Assembly (NCBI GenBank): GCA_004563715.1 | Contig: SIRX01000119.1 | Location: 1-41,589, forward strand | Origin: Actinomycetota bacterium | GTDB taxonomy: Bacteria; Actinomycetota; Rubrobacteria; Rubrobacterales; Rubrobacteraceae | Reading direction: 5' to 3' | DNA: 41,589 nt | In this document: piece by piece, positions 41,504 to 41,589 of the stretch | How positions within the stretch are numbered: position 1 is the stretch's first letter | How the letters are laid out: the number at the start of each line of letters is the position of its first letter | The notes under the pieces: model-generated | Database searches by the model: none | The model's input: the letters and a program-made list of their open reading frames with translations, nothing else | Told to the model about the DNA's origin: nothing | Program-made: the position numbers and the translations under genes

Positions 41504-41582
41504 GGTGTCCACGCACTAGAGTCGGCTTGCCCACCAATCCCGAAGGGAAAGGAACCGGACTCTTATGGTCGACGTGGACACC
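41504..41582 (+). repeat. Inverted repeat spanning the start codon of the edge transposase
   Basis: GGTGTCCACG (41504-41513) pairs perfectly with CGTGGACACC (41573-41582). A nested AGAGTC/GACTCT pair lies inside. The stem would bury the ribosome site and ATG of the downstream gene if transcription started outside the element. Confidence 0.6.
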
Positions 41583-41589
41583 TTCCTCA
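41565..41589 (+). CDS. Partial transposase start (window edge)
   Basis: Only eight codons are visible, MVDVDTFL, after an AAAGGAA ribosome site. The opening resembles IS4/IS982-type transposases from memory, but the family cannot be fixed from this much sequence. The gene continues beyond the window. Confidence 0.4.

Larger units (their letters stand above)
41470..41589 (+). mobile_element. Left part of an insertion sequence running off the window edge
   Basis: The sequence after the broken response regulator is not continuous with that gene. It holds a short untranslated region, an inverted repeat and the first codons of a new gene. The left boundary is uncertain by about 10 bases because the other end is outside the window. 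Confidence 0.5.

Noticed and set aside
1-41589. CRISPR arrays, rRNA genes, phage genes or replication origins
   Set aside because: I saw no regularly spaced repeats, rRNA-like sequence, phage structural genes or origin features anywhere in the window.

Overview
The window is very GC-rich, gene-dense bacterial DNA with frequent GTG and TTG starts, strong AGGAGG-type ribosome sites and sigma70-like promoters. Gene content (acetoin dehydrogenase with AcoX, DUF5996, hydantoinase/oxoprolinase, GH15 hydrolase, many SDR and VOC enzymes) fits a soil or thermotolerant actinobacterium. A Rubrobacter-like host is my inference; no rRNA or tRNA is present to test it.

Layout. (1) 105-3837: two FabG-type reductases each closed by a clear terminator, a two-domain VOC protein, and a quinone oxidoreductase. 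(2) 3972-13337: a 2,3-butanediol/acetoin island. It holds a class III CoA-transferase, a butanediol dehydrogenase, a VOC protein, an acetoin-reductase-type SDR and acoA-acoB-acoC-acoX. An IS630-family element (6311-7485) sits between the VOC gene and the butanediol dehydrogenase. Butanediol would be oxidised to acetoin, then cleaved to acetaldehyde and acetyl-CoA; the E3 subunit must be encoded elsewhere. (3) 13334-16458: a J-domain protein, several small proteins and a DUF5996 protein around two sparse intergenic stretches. (4) 16471-22129: a YcsI-like DUF1445 protein, an NRAMP-fold transporter lacking the usual metal-site residues, and HyuA/HyuB, together resembling the Bacillus ycs/kip (5-oxoprolinase) neighbourhood. 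(5) 22160-26708, minus strand: a coiled-coil protein, a secreted GH15-type hydrolase, a class II deacetylase/acetylpolyamine amidohydrolase, and a PLP decarboxylase preceded by a 25-codon leader ORF. Next to them lies an amino-acid permease wrecked by an internal deletion.

(6) 27727-37208 is the most unusual part. It is a seven-gene minus-strand operon in which five of six junctions are 4-base stop/start overlaps: FAH-family hydrolase, a fused glutamine-amidotransferase/glutamine-synthetase protein, cytochrome P450, extradiol dioxygenase, acetoacetate-decarboxylase-family protein, aldehyde dehydrogenase and M20 deacylase. A GntR/FadR regulator is divergent, and two copies of one 17-bp palindrome overlap the two promoters. 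The set suggests catabolism of an amine through a gamma-glutamyl intermediate, P450 oxygenation and meta ring cleavage. I know of no described pathway with exactly this composition.

(7) 37211-41589: an MFS transporter, a diacylglycerol-kinase-like lipid kinase, and a two-component system that looks dead. The histidine kinase is split by an in-frame TAG, and the response regulator is cut off just after its phospho-acceptor aspartate by what appears to be another insertion sequence running off the right edge.
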